Positions 14,581 through 23,057 of a DNA stretch of 64,000 bases are shown here, in pieces. Within the stretch, counting starts at the first letter, position 1; the number at the start of each line of letters is the position of its first letter. The position numbers were made by a program, and so were the translations under genes. This DNA comes from Ruminococcaceae bacterium UBA3818 (GTDB lineage Bacteria > Bacillota > Clostridia > Oscillospirales > Ruminococcaceae): the NCBI GenBank assembly GCA_002369315.1, contig DFDW01000030.1, positions 141,974-205,973 of the forward strand. Reading direction: 5' to 3'. The notes under the pieces were generated by a model. That model was not told the origin of the DNA. It saw nothing but the letters and a program-made list of their open reading frames with translations, and did no database searches.

Positions 14581-17348
14581 CCGGCCTGTTTGTCACGGTT
14601 TTGAATATGAGCCTGATAGCGTCTTTAACCGCTTTGGTGGTCCTTTTGATTCGCTGGTGCTTGAAAGGGCGCGCGCCCCGCTGGATCAGCTATGCGCTGT
14701 GGGCGGTCGTGCTGATCCGGCTGCTGGTGCCGGTATCTGTTTCTTCCCCGGTGAGCCTGTTTTCCCTGGTTCCCTCCCAGAGCACGGATACGGTAGGGCA
14801 AAGCGGCCGGCTGTCCCGGTTGGATGTTACCGGCGGCGCACCGGCACGAATCCCGGTTTCCGATCGGGCAGGGCAGGACGGTTCGGGAGAGACAAAAGGG
14901 GACGAAGGGCAGTTTTTTGGCCAGTATGATGAGGAAAAAGCCGCAGAAGAACCAAGTACGCCATCTGCCGCGGAAAGAGGGTCCGGTTGGCGGACGGCCG
15001 CGGCCGTTGTCTGGATTTGCGGCGCCTCGGCGTTGGGCGCCTTTTTAACACTGCACTACCTTTTTTCGGCCGCCCGCCTGTGCCGGCTTCGCGTACTGCC
15101 GGAAAACGATAAAATTCGCAGGGCCGGCCAGATTCTTCCGCTGCGGCGCAAGGTGCGGATTTCCAAAAGCCGCATGTTTGCCACACCGGTGGTGTTTGGC
15201 CTGTTTCGGCCGCGCATCGTCCTGCCTTGGGGGTTTGACTGGGAGGATTCGGCGGCGCAGCATATTCTGCTGCATGAGAGGGTACACATCAGCCGGTGGG
15301 ACAATCTGGTGAAAATTGCCGCTACGGCAGCGGTTTGTATCCACTGGTTTAATCCTCTGGTCTGGCTGTGCTTTCGGCTGAGTTCTGACGACATGGAGGC
15401 CTCCTGCGACGAGCGGGTGCTGAAAATTCTGGGCGAAGACAGCCGCAAAGATTATGCGCGGAGCCTTTTGTCCATGGCCCAATCGCAGAACCGCAGGATA
15501 GGTGTTATGCCCTTTTTGGCTTTTGGCGAGAGCAATTTGAAACAGCGGGTAGGAAATATTTTGAAATACCATAGGAAAACGCTGCTATCGGTGACGGCGG
15601 TTTTTCTGGCGGTTCTGCTGGTAGGATGTTCGCTGTTGACCAACCCGTCGGCTCCGGCCGTTTCATCTGCCGGTGATGATGGACAGGATATCTCCCAAAG
15701 CGAAGGAAAATCGGAGCCGGAAGAGCAGCAGGAACCGGGGATTGCGGTGAAAGATCCGGAAAAGACGACACTGTATCTTCTTTCTTCCGATACGATTCAA
15801 GCGGCAAATGAAGATCCGGAATCGTTTTACTTTCCTCTGCCCCGTCCGGGTGTAAGCCAGATCACTGCTTCCTGGCTGCAGGAGCAGCTGAGCCGGCAAT
15901 CGGCGGGGTCAAGCATGGTGCTTTTGACCTTGGAAGGCCTGGAAGCGGAAAACGGAGTGGCAACGGTATCCCTGCTGGCGGATGAAAAGCTGGAGATCGC
16001 GAAAGAAAATGAAAGCGTCGATTTGTACCTGTCCTCGGTCGCAATGACGCTTTTGCAAAACTGCGAGCTTGACGCAGTGCACTTTCTTGCGGGAGGAGAA
16101 CCGCTTTTTGGAGGCACAGACGGCGAATATACACCGGCGCAGCTGATTGCGCCCCCGATGAGCCGGGAGCAGATTTTGGCATTGTATGATACGGTGACGT
16201 TGGAACAGCTGCAGAAGAATCTGGAAACAGCCACAGACCGAACCGCAAACCCCATCGACCGGTGGGATTTGAAAGGCGATGTCAAGGCCAAAGAGATTCT
16301 GGATACGATCTATGACGCAACCATCTGGAACAATGTGCCGGAACGGGACTTTGATTCCATCGAAGACGCACCCAATTCCTTTTTGCTCAATGCCGCATAC
16401 AACCAGGCGCCGTATATTTACTGGTATCAGGACACAACCGAACCCAACACCATTGCGGATTTTGCGGTGTTGACCCCGATGGTACACGATTTCCAGTGTA
16501 TCCCTCAGCGGATTGTGGACGAAACAGCACGGCGGATGTTTGGCGATACCGTGCAGATTGTTCCCCAAAATCCGAGATATGGCTACTACAGGGAATACGC
16601 TATGGCCTACACGCCTTACCATATGGGTGGATGGTACCCGGATATTTTTTTGCTGGACTGCACCGAGCAGGGGGATACGGTAGAGGCCTTTGTTGCCTAT
16701 GGGCGGTTGTTTGGCAGCGCGGGCAACGGCATGAAGACGCTGACCGATATGGATGAGGAACAGTCGATCCGAAACCGCGAGCAGCGGCACCGGTTTACGC
16801 TGCAGAAAACGGCCGATGGCTACCGCATTACCGGCTATCACGCGGTAGATACCCAACGGGATATGGTTTCCCGCGCACCCTCGTATTATGCTTATACGGC
16901 CATCTGCGGCGGATTGGCTTTCTTCGACTGGGACGGCGCGCAAAATCTGACGCCCGATCAATTGTATCGCTGGTTTGTAGCCGGATACAGCCCCGGCGTC
17001 AATGACGAACAGGTCAGCGCCAATGTCGCGGAACGATATTTTTACGCTTATACCGGATACCATCCCCAAAATCCGGAGATCCTGCGCCAATCCCAGTATT
17101 ACGATGAAGAAGCGCAAGCTTACCGGGTTCAGGGCGTGGAAGGCGTCATTGGCGCACTGGATTACAGCAGGCAATACTGGTGCGTTTACGACCAGGTGTC
17201 CTATCAGGATGAAGATACGGCGTTGGTGCCGGTGAAGGTTTATGCAGATCAAGAACGGTCACGTCTGTTGGCGGACGGCGTGATGAAAATGAAATACCAG
17301 GAGGACCCCAGCACTCCCTGGATCGCGGACGGCTTTACTTCCAACTAG
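14577..17348 (+). CDS. BlaR1-like M56 membrane protease with unusual extracellular region
   Basis: Sensor-protease partner of the upstream BlaI. The first ~340 residues are a classic M56 domain: several membrane helices and a gluzincin site HERVH (His233, Glu234, His237), then EASCDERVL. A last membrane helix ends near residue 350 in LLVGCSLL. The remaining ~570 residues lie outside the cell. They do not show the penicillin-binding sensor (no SxxK/KTG set) of BlaR1. Instead about residues 440-510 (ENGVATVSLL, then DAVHFLAGG) resemble a GerMN domain, followed by ~400 aromatic-rich residues I do not recognise. At 923 residues it is far longer than BlaR1 (~600). Confidence 0.85.
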   Translation: MTGLFVTVLNMSLIASLTALVVLLIRWCLKGRAPRWISYALWAVVLIRLLVPVSVSSPVSLFSLVPSQSTDTVGQSGRLSRLDVTGGAPARIPVSDRAGQDGSGETKGDEGQFFGQYDEEKAAEEPSTPSAAERGSGWRTAAAVVWICGASALGAFLTLHYLFSAARLCRLRVLPENDKIRRAGQILPLRRKVRISKSRMFATPVVFGLFRPRIVLPWGFDWEDSAAQHILLHERVHISRWDNLVKIAATAAVCIHWFNPLVWLCFRLSSDDMEASCDERVLKILGEDSRKDYARSLLSMAQSQNRRIGVMPFLAFGESNLKQRVGNILKYHRKTLLSVTAVFLAVLLVGCSLLTNPSAPAVSSAGDDGQDISQSEGKSEPEEQQEPGIAVKDPEKTTLYLLSSDTIQAANEDPESFYFPLPRPGVSQITASWLQEQLSRQSAGSSMVLLTLEGLEAENGVATVSLLADEKLEIAKENESVDLYLSSVAMTLLQNCELDAVHFLAGGEPLFGGTDGEYTPAQLIAPPMSREQILALYDTVTLEQLQKNLETATDRTANPIDRWDLKGDVKAKEILDTIYDATIWNNVPERDFDSIEDAPNSFLLNAAYNQAPYIYWYQDTTEPNTIADFAVLTPMVHDFQCIPQRIVDETARRMFGDTVQIVPQNPRYGYYREYAMAYTPYHMGGWYPDIFLLDCTEQGDTVEAFVAYGRLFGSAGNGMKTLTDMDEEQSIRNREQRHRFTLQKTADGYRITGYHAVDTQRDMVSRAPSYYAYTAICGGLAFFDWDGAQNLTPDQLYRWFVAGYSPGVNDEQVSANVAERYFYAYTGYHPQNPEILRQSQYYDEEAQAYRVQGVEGVIGALDYSRQYWCVYDQVSYQDEDTALVPVKVYADQERSRLLADGVMKMKYQEDPSTPWIADGFTSN

Positions 17349-17442
17349 CCGGACGATTGAGAGGAAGCGGGGCGATGCGCTTTGCCAAAAGCCACCTTGA
17401 CCGCAAAGCGCATCCGATCAGCCGCGCGATAGGGTGTCCTGT

Positions 17443-17480
17443 AAAAAAAGCCGCGGGACTTTTTCGTCCCACGGCTTTTT
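17443..17480 (-). terminator. Terminator after the nucleosidase gene
   Basis: A 15-bp stem with one mismatch, running AAAAAGCCGTGGGAC to GTCCCGCGGCTTTTTT on the minus strand, followed by T residues. It may also stop transcripts from the BlaR1-like gene on the other strand. Confidence 0.85.
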
Positions 17481-17495
17481 GAATGCCCGGTTTTA

Positions 17496-18179
17496 TTATG
17501 CCAGTTCCAGCATGGAAAGAAGCAATTTGGCAGAGTGGTCGGCGGCGATTTTTTCAAAGGTGTCAAAGGACATGCCCGCATCGCCGTTGGCGTTGTCTGA
17601 CATACTGCGGACGACCAGGCAGGGGATCTGGTTGGAATAAGCCACCAGAGCGATGGCGGCGCCTTCCATTTCCACACAATCGGGGTGGGTCCGCTCGATG
17701 ATGGAGTTGCGCAGCGCCTCATCATCTACAAAAATGTCTCCGGTGGCGATGCGGCCCAGCTTGTACTGGAATTTGCGCTGCGGCATCTGCTCCAGCGCCC
17801 GCTGCGCCAGAGCGATCAGACCAGGATCACCGGGGAATTTGCTGGTATGGGGGTGATATTTTTCCTGCAATGCCCAATCAAAATCGTGGAAAACCAGATC
17901 CTGCGACAGGACGATATCCAATACGCCCAAATCGTCGCAGGTGCAGCCGGCGACACCGGTATTGATCATGAAATCCACCCGGTAGCGCAGCGCCAGCGTT
18001 TGCGCGCACATGGCAGCGTTTACCTTTCCGATTTCGCTGCAGCACAGAACAACGTCTTTTCCGCGGATTTTTCCGATTTGATATGTCAGGCCGGAAACCA
18101 CTTCTTTTTTCACGTTGGACATCTGTGATTCCAGCAAAGCGATTTCCGACGTCATTGCACCGATGATTCCCCAGGTCAT
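17496..18179 (-). CDS. mtnN: 5'-methylthioadenosine/S-adenosylhomocysteine nucleosidase
   Basis: Cleaves the glycosidic bond of methylthioadenosine, S-adenosylhomocysteine and 5'-deoxyadenosine, recycling the by-products of SAM-dependent and radical SAM enzymes such as NrdG. The 227-residue length is standard. Glu12 (IGAMTSE) corresponds to the water-positioning residue, EMEGAA in the second half is the ribose-binding motif, and the Asp of MSDNAN is the general acid. It is a single leftward gene with its own terminator. The family call is secure. Confidence 0.95.
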   Translation of the reverse strand: MTWGIIGAMTSEIALLESQMSNVKKEVVSGLTYQIGKIRGKDVVLCCSEIGKVNAAMCAQTLALRYRVDFMINTGVAGCTCDDLGVLDIVLSQDLVFHDFDWALQEKYHPHTSKFPGDPGLIALAQRALEQMPQRKFQYKLGRIATGDIFVDDEALRNSIIERTHPDCVEMEGAAIALVAYSNQIPCLVVRSMSDNANGDAGMSFDTFEKIAADHSAKLLLSMLELA

Positions 18180-18259
18180 ACTGCGACTCTCCTTTGAACA
18201 ACATTTTCTGACATTGTATCAATTTTCCAAACGGTTTGCAAGATTTTTGGGAAAAAAGA

Positions 18260-18288
18260 TTGCTTATCCGGTATTATAATGTTATACT
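18260..18288 (+). promoter_or_regulatory. Sigma-A promoter of the DUF4867 gene
   Basis: TTGCTT at 18260-18265, a 17-bp spacer and TATACT at 18283-18288; the gene starts 35 bp further on. Confidence 0.75.
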
Positions 18289-18323
18289 ACCAATAAGCAG
18301 AACAAAGAGAAAGAGGGATTTCG

Positions 18324-18998
18324 ATGAGTTTTGAATCGGTAAAAGCGAAAAATCCGGGTGTAAAAATGTATCTGGTTACCGATCCGGCGTTTCAAAAATA
18401 CGGTCGCGTGATCGAAGGATACGATTTTGCCCCTTACGTGGCGTATTTGAAAGAGCATACCGCTGTGCCGGAGTCCGGCAATCAGTATGTGGCGTCGATT
18501 CCGGAAATGGAGCGGATGCCCCTGACCAAAGAAGTGGAGCATTACATTTATGCCGGCATGCCGGTGCAGGTGGGATACTGCAATGGAAATGGCTCTTTGC
18601 TCAATGCGTTTGAGTATCATAAATGTTCCGAGGTCAGCGTAGGCCCAACCGATATGGTTTTCATGATGTATAAAGTAGAGGATTTGTCCGACGAGGGGAC
18701 GGTGGACTCCAAAGACGTTGTGGCTTTCTACTGCCCGGCAGGGGTTGCGGTGGAGATTTATCCCCACACGCTGCATTACGCACCCTGCAAAGTGGAGGAC
18801 GGCGGCTTTAAGTGCCTGGTTATTCTGCAGAAGGGAACCAACGGCCCCATCGAAAAGCCCGCAAACCCGGTCAACCATGAGGACCGCCTGATCATGGCCT
18901 GCAACAAGTGGGCGTTTGGCCACAAAGACAGCTCGGTCGTTGCTTCCCGCGGTGGCTTCGAGGGAATCTTAGGAGAGAACACCTGCATCAAATACTAA
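18324..18998 (+). CDS. DUF4867 family protein
   Basis: A 224-residue soluble protein that looks like the DUF4867 family of Firmicutes, which is usually seen near carbohydrate catabolism genes and has a cupin-like all-beta character. Visible features are VQVGYCNGNGSLLNAFEYHK, a central acidic-aromatic stretch and AVEIYPHTLHYAPC, whose His pair could bind a metal as in sugar isomerase-like cupins. The ribosome site AGAGGGATTTCG precedes the ATG at 18324. It has its own promoter and terminator. The enzyme activity, if any, is unknown, and no sugar genes flank it here. Confidence 0.75.
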   Translation: MSFESVKAKNPGVKMYLVTDPAFQKYGRVIEGYDFAPYVAYLKEHTAVPESGNQYVASIPEMERMPLTKEVEHYIYAGMPVQVGYCNGNGSLLNAFEYHKCSEVSVGPTDMVFMMYKVEDLSDEGTVDSKDVVAFYCPAGVAVEIYPHTLHYAPCKVEDGGFKCLVILQKGTNGPIEKPANPVNHEDRLIMACNKWAFGHKDSSVVASRGGFEGILGENTCIKY

Positions 18999-19035
18999 AA
19001 CGGCCCAAAAATCGGCGCCGGGTGATGCGGCGCGC

Positions 19036-19071
19036 AAAAAACGGTCCGGCTATCAAAGCCGGACCGTTTTG
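19036..19071 (+). terminator. Terminator after the DUF4867 gene
   Basis: A perfect stem of about 15 bp (AAAACGGTCCGGC / GCCGGACCGTTTT core) with a 7-nt loop and trailing T residues. Confidence 0.9.
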
Positions 19072-19173
19072 TTATTTTCCCGCGCAGATGCGACTGCTTT
19101 CGCAGGCAGAATCGGGTAAATTGGAATAGGACAGTCAATATTGAGATAAAATAAATAAAATTTTTGATAGATA

Positions 19174-19202
19174 TTGAAAATTATTATTTGATATGCTAAA
19201 AT
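19174..19202 (+). promoter_or_regulatory. Sigma-A promoter of the phosphoribosyltransferase-like gene
   Basis: TTGAAA at 19174-19179, a 17-bp spacer and TAAAAT at 19197-19202, in a very AT-rich stretch that may act as an UP element. Confidence 0.75.
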
Positions 19203-19226
19203 AAATAAAAAGGCGGCTTTGCTGCC

Positions 19227-19248
19227 CTTTTCCTTTTTAAAGGAAAAG
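19227..19248 (+). promoter_or_regulatory. Leader hairpin before the phosphoribosyltransferase-like gene
   Basis: CTTTTCCTTT and AAAGGAAAAG form a perfect 10-bp stem with a 2-nt loop, about 20 nt after the predicted transcription start and just before the GAAGGAG ribosome site. Adjacent CTGC and GCAG can extend it with a bulge. It lacks a terminal T run. Confidence 0.5.
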
Positions 19249-19272
19249 CAGGTACCGGAAGGAGTATGATTT

Positions 19273-19914
19273 ATGGAGAGCAGAATGCATGAAATCCGCG
19301 CCAGAAATGCTGGAAAGGTTAAAATCGGCGTGATACCGGGCCATTTTGCGACCAACCATTCCCATGTCAATTACTATGTGGATATGACGGCGGTCAAGAC
19401 CAGCTCGTCTACCGCGAAGGAAGCGGCCTCGCTATTGGCCCAGGAATATATGATGGGTACGAACATTGATACAATCGTTTGCCTGGAGGGCACCGAGATG
19501 CTGGGCGCGTTTTTAGCCCAGGCGCTGAGTGACTCCAGCATTCCGGTGCTCAACGCGGGACATGACATCAACGTCATTACGCCGGAGCTCAACGCCAGCA
19601 ACCAGATGATTTTCCGGGACAATACCCAAAAAATGATCTGGGGCAAGCATATCCTGCTTTTGATGGCGTCGGTATCGACCGGTAAAACCATCAATCGGGC
19701 AGTGGAGTGCCTGCAGTATTACGGTGGCAAGTTAGTGGCGATTTCCGCGATTTTCAGCGCGGCAGCCGAAAGCCGCGGAATCAAAATCAACTCAATCTTT
19801 ACTCCTGGGGATGTTCCGGAGTACCAAAGCTACGGCACCGGGGAATGTCCGCTGTGTGCCGCCCACAAAAAGGTGGACGCTATTGTAAACAGTTACGGTT
19901 ATTCCAAAATCTGA
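19273..19914 (+). CDS. Phosphoribosyltransferase-fold protein, PyrE-like but non-canonical
   Basis: A 213-residue protein with the type I phosphoribosyltransferase layout. A PPi-loop-like segment (VCLEGTEMLGAFLAQAL) precedes the place where the PRPP-binding motif should be. There it reads ILLLMASVSTGKT; the two adjacent acidic residues that bind the ribose hydroxyls of PRPP in true enzymes are replaced by Ala-Ser. A CPLCAAHKK segment near the C-terminus is a possible metal-binding CxxC. Such proteins are often labelled orotate phosphoribosyltransferase, but the missing acidic pair makes catalysis doubtful; a ligand-sensing role is possible. It stands alone with its own promoter, leader hairpin and terminator. 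Confidence 0.7.
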   Translation: MESRMHEIRARNAGKVKIGVIPGHFATNHSHVNYYVDMTAVKTSSSTAKEAASLLAQEYMMGTNIDTIVCLEGTEMLGAFLAQALSDSSIPVLNAGHDINVITPELNASNQMIFRDNTQKMIWGKHILLLMASVSTGKTINRAVECLQYYGGKLVAISAIFSAAAESRGIKINSIFTPGDVPEYQSYGTGECPLCAAHKKVDAIVNSYGYSKI

Positions 19915-19918
19915 ATAG

Positions 19919-19951
19919 AAAAAAGGCCCTTTCCTGGAAAGGGCCTTTTTT
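19919..19951 (+). terminator. Terminator after the phosphoribosyltransferase-like gene
   Basis: A stem with arms AAAAAAGGCCCTTTCC and GGAAAGGGCCTTTTTT sharing a very tight loop, with a T run, immediately after the stop codon. Confidence 0.9.
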
Positions 19952-19967
19952 GTTAGAGAAGAACAGG

Positions 19968-20003
19968 AAAACAGGAGGAACCCGCAGGGTTCCTCCTGTT
20001 TTT
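19968..20003 (-). terminator. Terminator facing the frameshifted surface-protein gene
   Basis: A perfect 15-bp stem (AAACAGGAGGAACCC / GGGTTCCTCCTGTTT) with a GCA loop. Its position suits leftward transcripts from 20080-21164, but A and T runs on both sides allow bidirectional use. Confidence 0.75.
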
Positions 20004-20079
20004 GGATTCAAAAATTATTTAAGAGGAAGACCATCCGCCGGGTAAGAGAGCCGCGGCGGTTGGGAAGAAATAGCAAATC

Positions 20080-21164
20080 CTATTTTTTCAGAGCAACTGC
20101 GCCGGCAGCCGCTAGGGAAACAACACCCAGGACTACTGCGATGTTTACATAATCAACAGCGCCGGTATCGGGGTTATCTTTCTCCTCGCTGGAAGAATCG
20201 CTGGAAACGGAAGCGTTATAAAGCGCTACATCCAGTTCGATATCGGAAACAACAACGCCCTCGATGGTGCGGGTGTTGTACTCCCAGCATTCAGCGTCTG
20301 CGTCCCACTCAAATTTATCGGCGACCAGTTTGCCGTCGATTACGGCATAGACGTAAGCGTCCTCATCCGCGGGGGCATGCAGAATACCGGTATAGTCAAA
20401 TTCGGGAACGCCTTTGAAGAAGATCATCTCCAGATCCGCATCCTCGTAGGTAGTGGACAGGGTTTTGTTGGAGGTTTCAAAATAAACATTGACGGTGGTT
20501 TTGGCGGTGTTTTTCACAGAATACCAGAACATGGTATCCTCAAAGTACAGTTCCGCGTAGCCAAGGCCTCAATGTTGATGTCGTCGGTATAATCGTCGTA
20601 GGAAGCGCCTTCCGCACCGTCGTGCGCTTCGGCCAGATCAACGGTGTAGACCGCTTCGCCGTACGCATTGGTATCGATGTTGTCGCTGCAGATGGAGGCC
20701 CATTTCTGCGCGATATCCACAGCAGCCTGGGCAACGGTGTATTTGCTGTCTCTCTTCAGCGTAATGGTCCAGGTGGCGGAAGTTTTACCGGTCAGGTAGG
20801 TCTCTTTGGTCGCAACTTTGACTTTGTAAACGCCGTTTTGCTTTACGATGGCGTAAGAGTCGATCATCGCGTCGCCGGACTCTTTGATGGAAACGGTCAG
20901 ATGCTTCGCCACTTCTTCGTCGGTCAGCATACCGGATTCATCGCTTTCGTCCATAATGGTGTAATAGTAGGTGGCGCCGGGCTTGTCCGGCACAGCATCG
21001 GCAGGGGCTTCCAGATCGCCAAAGCCCAGCTGGTAACGGTCGTCTTCATTGTCAATCGTCGTGTCGGCGGTTGTGTTTTCCGCTTCAACTTCTTCGGCGA
21101 AAGCAACGACAGACAGGCTCAGGACCATCAGTACAGACAGAACCAGAGCAAGTACTTTCTTCAT
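20080..21164 (-). pseudogene. Frameshifted secreted surface protein with NPxTG-type C-terminus
   Basis: Two overlapping minus-strand frames (21164-20514 and 20532-20080) together match the intact paralogue at 21446-22552 along its whole length. The first frame has a signal peptide (MKKVLALVLSVLMVLSLSV) and runs to about INIEAL, then leaves the family sequence. The second resumes at FWYSVKN and ends with DNPDTG, a hydrophobic helix and a KK tail, a sortase-type sorting signal. Compared with the paralogue about 22 nt are missing at the joint (near 20560-20568), which shifts the frame. A start with AAAGGAG and a terminator are still present. It is either a recent pseudogene, a phase-variable gene or an assembly error. 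Confidence 0.8.
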
Positions 21165-21357
21165 GGTAATTTCTCCTTTTTCTTTTTGTTACACCGGGTA
21201 TTCGTCTTAAACGGACAATCCTCCCGAGGTACGTTTTCAGTATAGGAGCGTTAGGTGAAAGCCGTGTGTTCGCCGTCTGAGTGTTTCTTGTGAAATTTTT
21301 AAACAAACAATGAATCATATGGCATTTTTTAAACAGAAAACAGTAAAATCAGGATAC

Positions 21358-21388
21358 AAAAAAGGCTATCCTTTCGGATAGCCTTTTC
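21358..21388 (-). terminator. Terminator after the intact NPxTG protein gene
   Basis: A 12-bp perfect stem (AAAAGGCTATCC / GGATAGCCTTTT) with a 4-nt loop and a T run on the minus strand. Confidence 0.9.
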
Positions 21389-21445
21389 GTTCTTACTTTA
21401 TGCGATTTGGAGAGACACAAAGCAAAGTTCAGTCAGCAACTGAAA

Positions 21446-22552
21446 TTATTTCTTCAGAGCAACTGCGCCAGCAGCAGCCAGAGAAACAACGCCCAGAGCA
21501 ACAGCAACGTTTACAAAGTCAACAGAACCGGTGCCGGGGTTGTCTTTGCCAGCTTCGCCGCCGCCGATGGTGGAGTTGTATTTGCTAACATCCAGCTCGA
21601 TGTCAGAAACAACAACGTCTACCACTTTCTTGGTGTTCATCTCCCAGCATTCAGCGTCTTTGTTCCAAGAGAATTTGTCAGCAACCAGTTTGCCGTCTAC
21701 AACAGCGTATACAAACATGTCTTCGTCAACGGAAACATGCTCGATGCCGGTGAAGTCAAACTCAGGAGCGCCTTTGAAGGAGATCGCATACAGATCAGCA
21801 TCTTCGTAGGTGGTGGACAGAGCTTTCTCAACAGCCTCATCGAAGTAAACGTTAACGGTGGTCTTCGCAGCGTTCTTTACAGAGTACCAAACGGGGGATT
21901 CACCGAAGTAGATCTCAGCGTATTTGATGGATTTCGCCAGAACCAGGCGAGCCTCAATGTTGATATCGTCGGTGTAATCGTCGTAGGAAGCACCCTCTTT
22001 GCCGTCATGAGCTTCAGCCAGGTCAACCATAATCTGAGCTTCGCCGTAAGCGTCAACGTCTTTGGCAATGTCGCAAACTTCAGCCCACTGCTGAGCGATA
22101 GAAACAACCGCAGAAGCTACGGTGAATTTCTTGTCTCTCTTCAGAGTGATGGTCCAGTCTGCAGAGGTCTTAGAAGTGGTGTAGGTGGTGTTGGTCTCTA
22201 CTTTTACTTTGTAGACACCGTTTTGTTTAACGATGGAGTAAGCTTTGATCATCTTGTCGCCTTTTTCCTTGATGGAGACAGACAGATGTTTCGCAACTTC
22301 GCCGTCGGTCAGCATACCGGACTGATCATTCTCGTCCATAATGGTGTAGTAATAGGTAGCACCGGGTTTGTCGGGAGCCGCATCAGCAGCGGGTTTCTCC
22401 AGATCGCCGAAGCCCAGTTCGTATTTCTTGTCAGCATTGTCAATGTCGGTGCCGGGAGTAGTCTCAGGAGCTTCAACTTCTTTAGCGAAAGCAACCACAG
22501 ACAGGCTCAGAACCATCAGTACGGACAGTACCAGAGCAAGTACTTTTTTCAT
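21446..22552 (-). CDS. Secreted surface protein with NPxTG-type sorting signal
   Basis: A 368-residue exported protein. Residues 1-23 are a signal peptide ending VVAFA, and the C-terminus reads DNPGTG, then a hydrophobic segment (VNVAVALGVVSLAAAGAVAL) and KK, the layout of a sortase substrate with an NPxTG rather than LPxTG motif. The mature part is acidic, rich in Tyr/Asp/Thr and beta-strand-like, with no enzyme motif. The ATG at 22552 follows AGGAGG. A sigma-A promoter lies about 100 bp upstream and a terminator follows. It is a tandem paralogue of the broken gene downstream. Host- or matrix-facing roles are possible but not shown. Confidence 0.8.
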   Translation of the reverse strand: MKKVLALVLSVLMVLSLSVVAFAKEVEAPETTPGTDIDNADKKYELGFGDLEKPAADAAPDKPGATYYYTIMDENDQSGMLTDGEVAKHLSVSIKEKGDKMIKAYSIVKQNGVYKVKVETNTTYTTSKTSADWTITLKRDKKFTVASAVVSIAQQWAEVCDIAKDVDAYGEAQIMVDLAEAHDGKEGASYDDYTDDINIEARLVLAKSIKYAEIYFGESPVWYSVKNAAKTTVNVYFDEAVEKALSTTYEDADLYAISFKGAPEFDFTGIEHVSVDEDMFVYAVVDGKLVADKFSWNKDAECWEMNTKKVVDVVVSDIELDVSKYNSTIGGGEAGKDNPGTGSVDFVNVAVALGVVSLAAAGAVALKK

Positions 22553-22650
22553 GGTAAAATTTCCTCCTAAATAATATTCAGTATCCAACCGGTGCTATCA
22601 AAGCAACTCTCCCTTACCTGACAGCAGAGGTATCTTGGATCTGTAACCAT

Positions 22651-22679
22651 AATATAACACAGTCCAATCATTTTGTAAA
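22651..22679 (-). promoter_or_regulatory. Promoter of the NPxTG protein gene
   Basis: On the minus strand TTTACA (22674-22679) and TATATT (22651-22656) are separated by 17 bp. The predicted leader is about 90 nt. Confidence 0.7.
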
Positions 22680-22964
22680 TACTTTGTAATAACTTTTTTT
22701 ATTTTTTTCATAATTTTTATCCAGAACCCAGAAAAAACGGGCCCCTTTTCCAATATTTCCAGCCGAAACCGGAAAACGATCCCTAGTATAGCACGGTACG
22801 CAAGGAATATGCAACAAACCGGGGCAAACAGCCTGCCGAGGGAAAGACGCACCAAAAAGGAAGAAACTGCTTATAATGGAACAGGCCGTGCCGGAATCTG
22901 GGCGTTTTTGCTGTCACAAACAGACTTTTTCTTTGGAAATCCCCCTTTTTTCGGCACACCTTTC
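22680..22964. other. Intergenic stretch between divergent genes
   Basis: Together with the flanking promoters this fills the 505-bp gap between the leftward NPxTG gene and the rightward cysteine desulfurase gene. It is AT-rich on the left with runs of T. A rightward open frame passes through it into the desulfurase, but it lacks a ribosome site and precedes the promoter, so I do not count it as coding. I see no other feature. Confidence 0.4.
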
Positions 22965-22993
22965 TTGAAACAGGAGTACGGATCGACTATAAT
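22965..22993 (+). promoter_or_regulatory. Sigma-A promoter of the desulfurase-thiI-fusion operon
   Basis: TTGAAA at 22965-22970, a 17-bp spacer and TATAAT at 22988-22993, about 65 bp upstream of the cysteine desulfurase start. Confidence 0.8.
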
Positions 22994-23057
22994 AAAAGGG
23001 AATATAGAGAAATCCGGCTCCTGCTTTTGGCAAACCTTTGAAAACGGAGATGAAACC

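Noticed and set aside
22809..23057. N-terminal extension of the cysteine desulfurase
   Set aside because: The frame is open but precedes the promoter at 22965-22993, has no ribosome site, and the family starts at MREIYLDNSATT.
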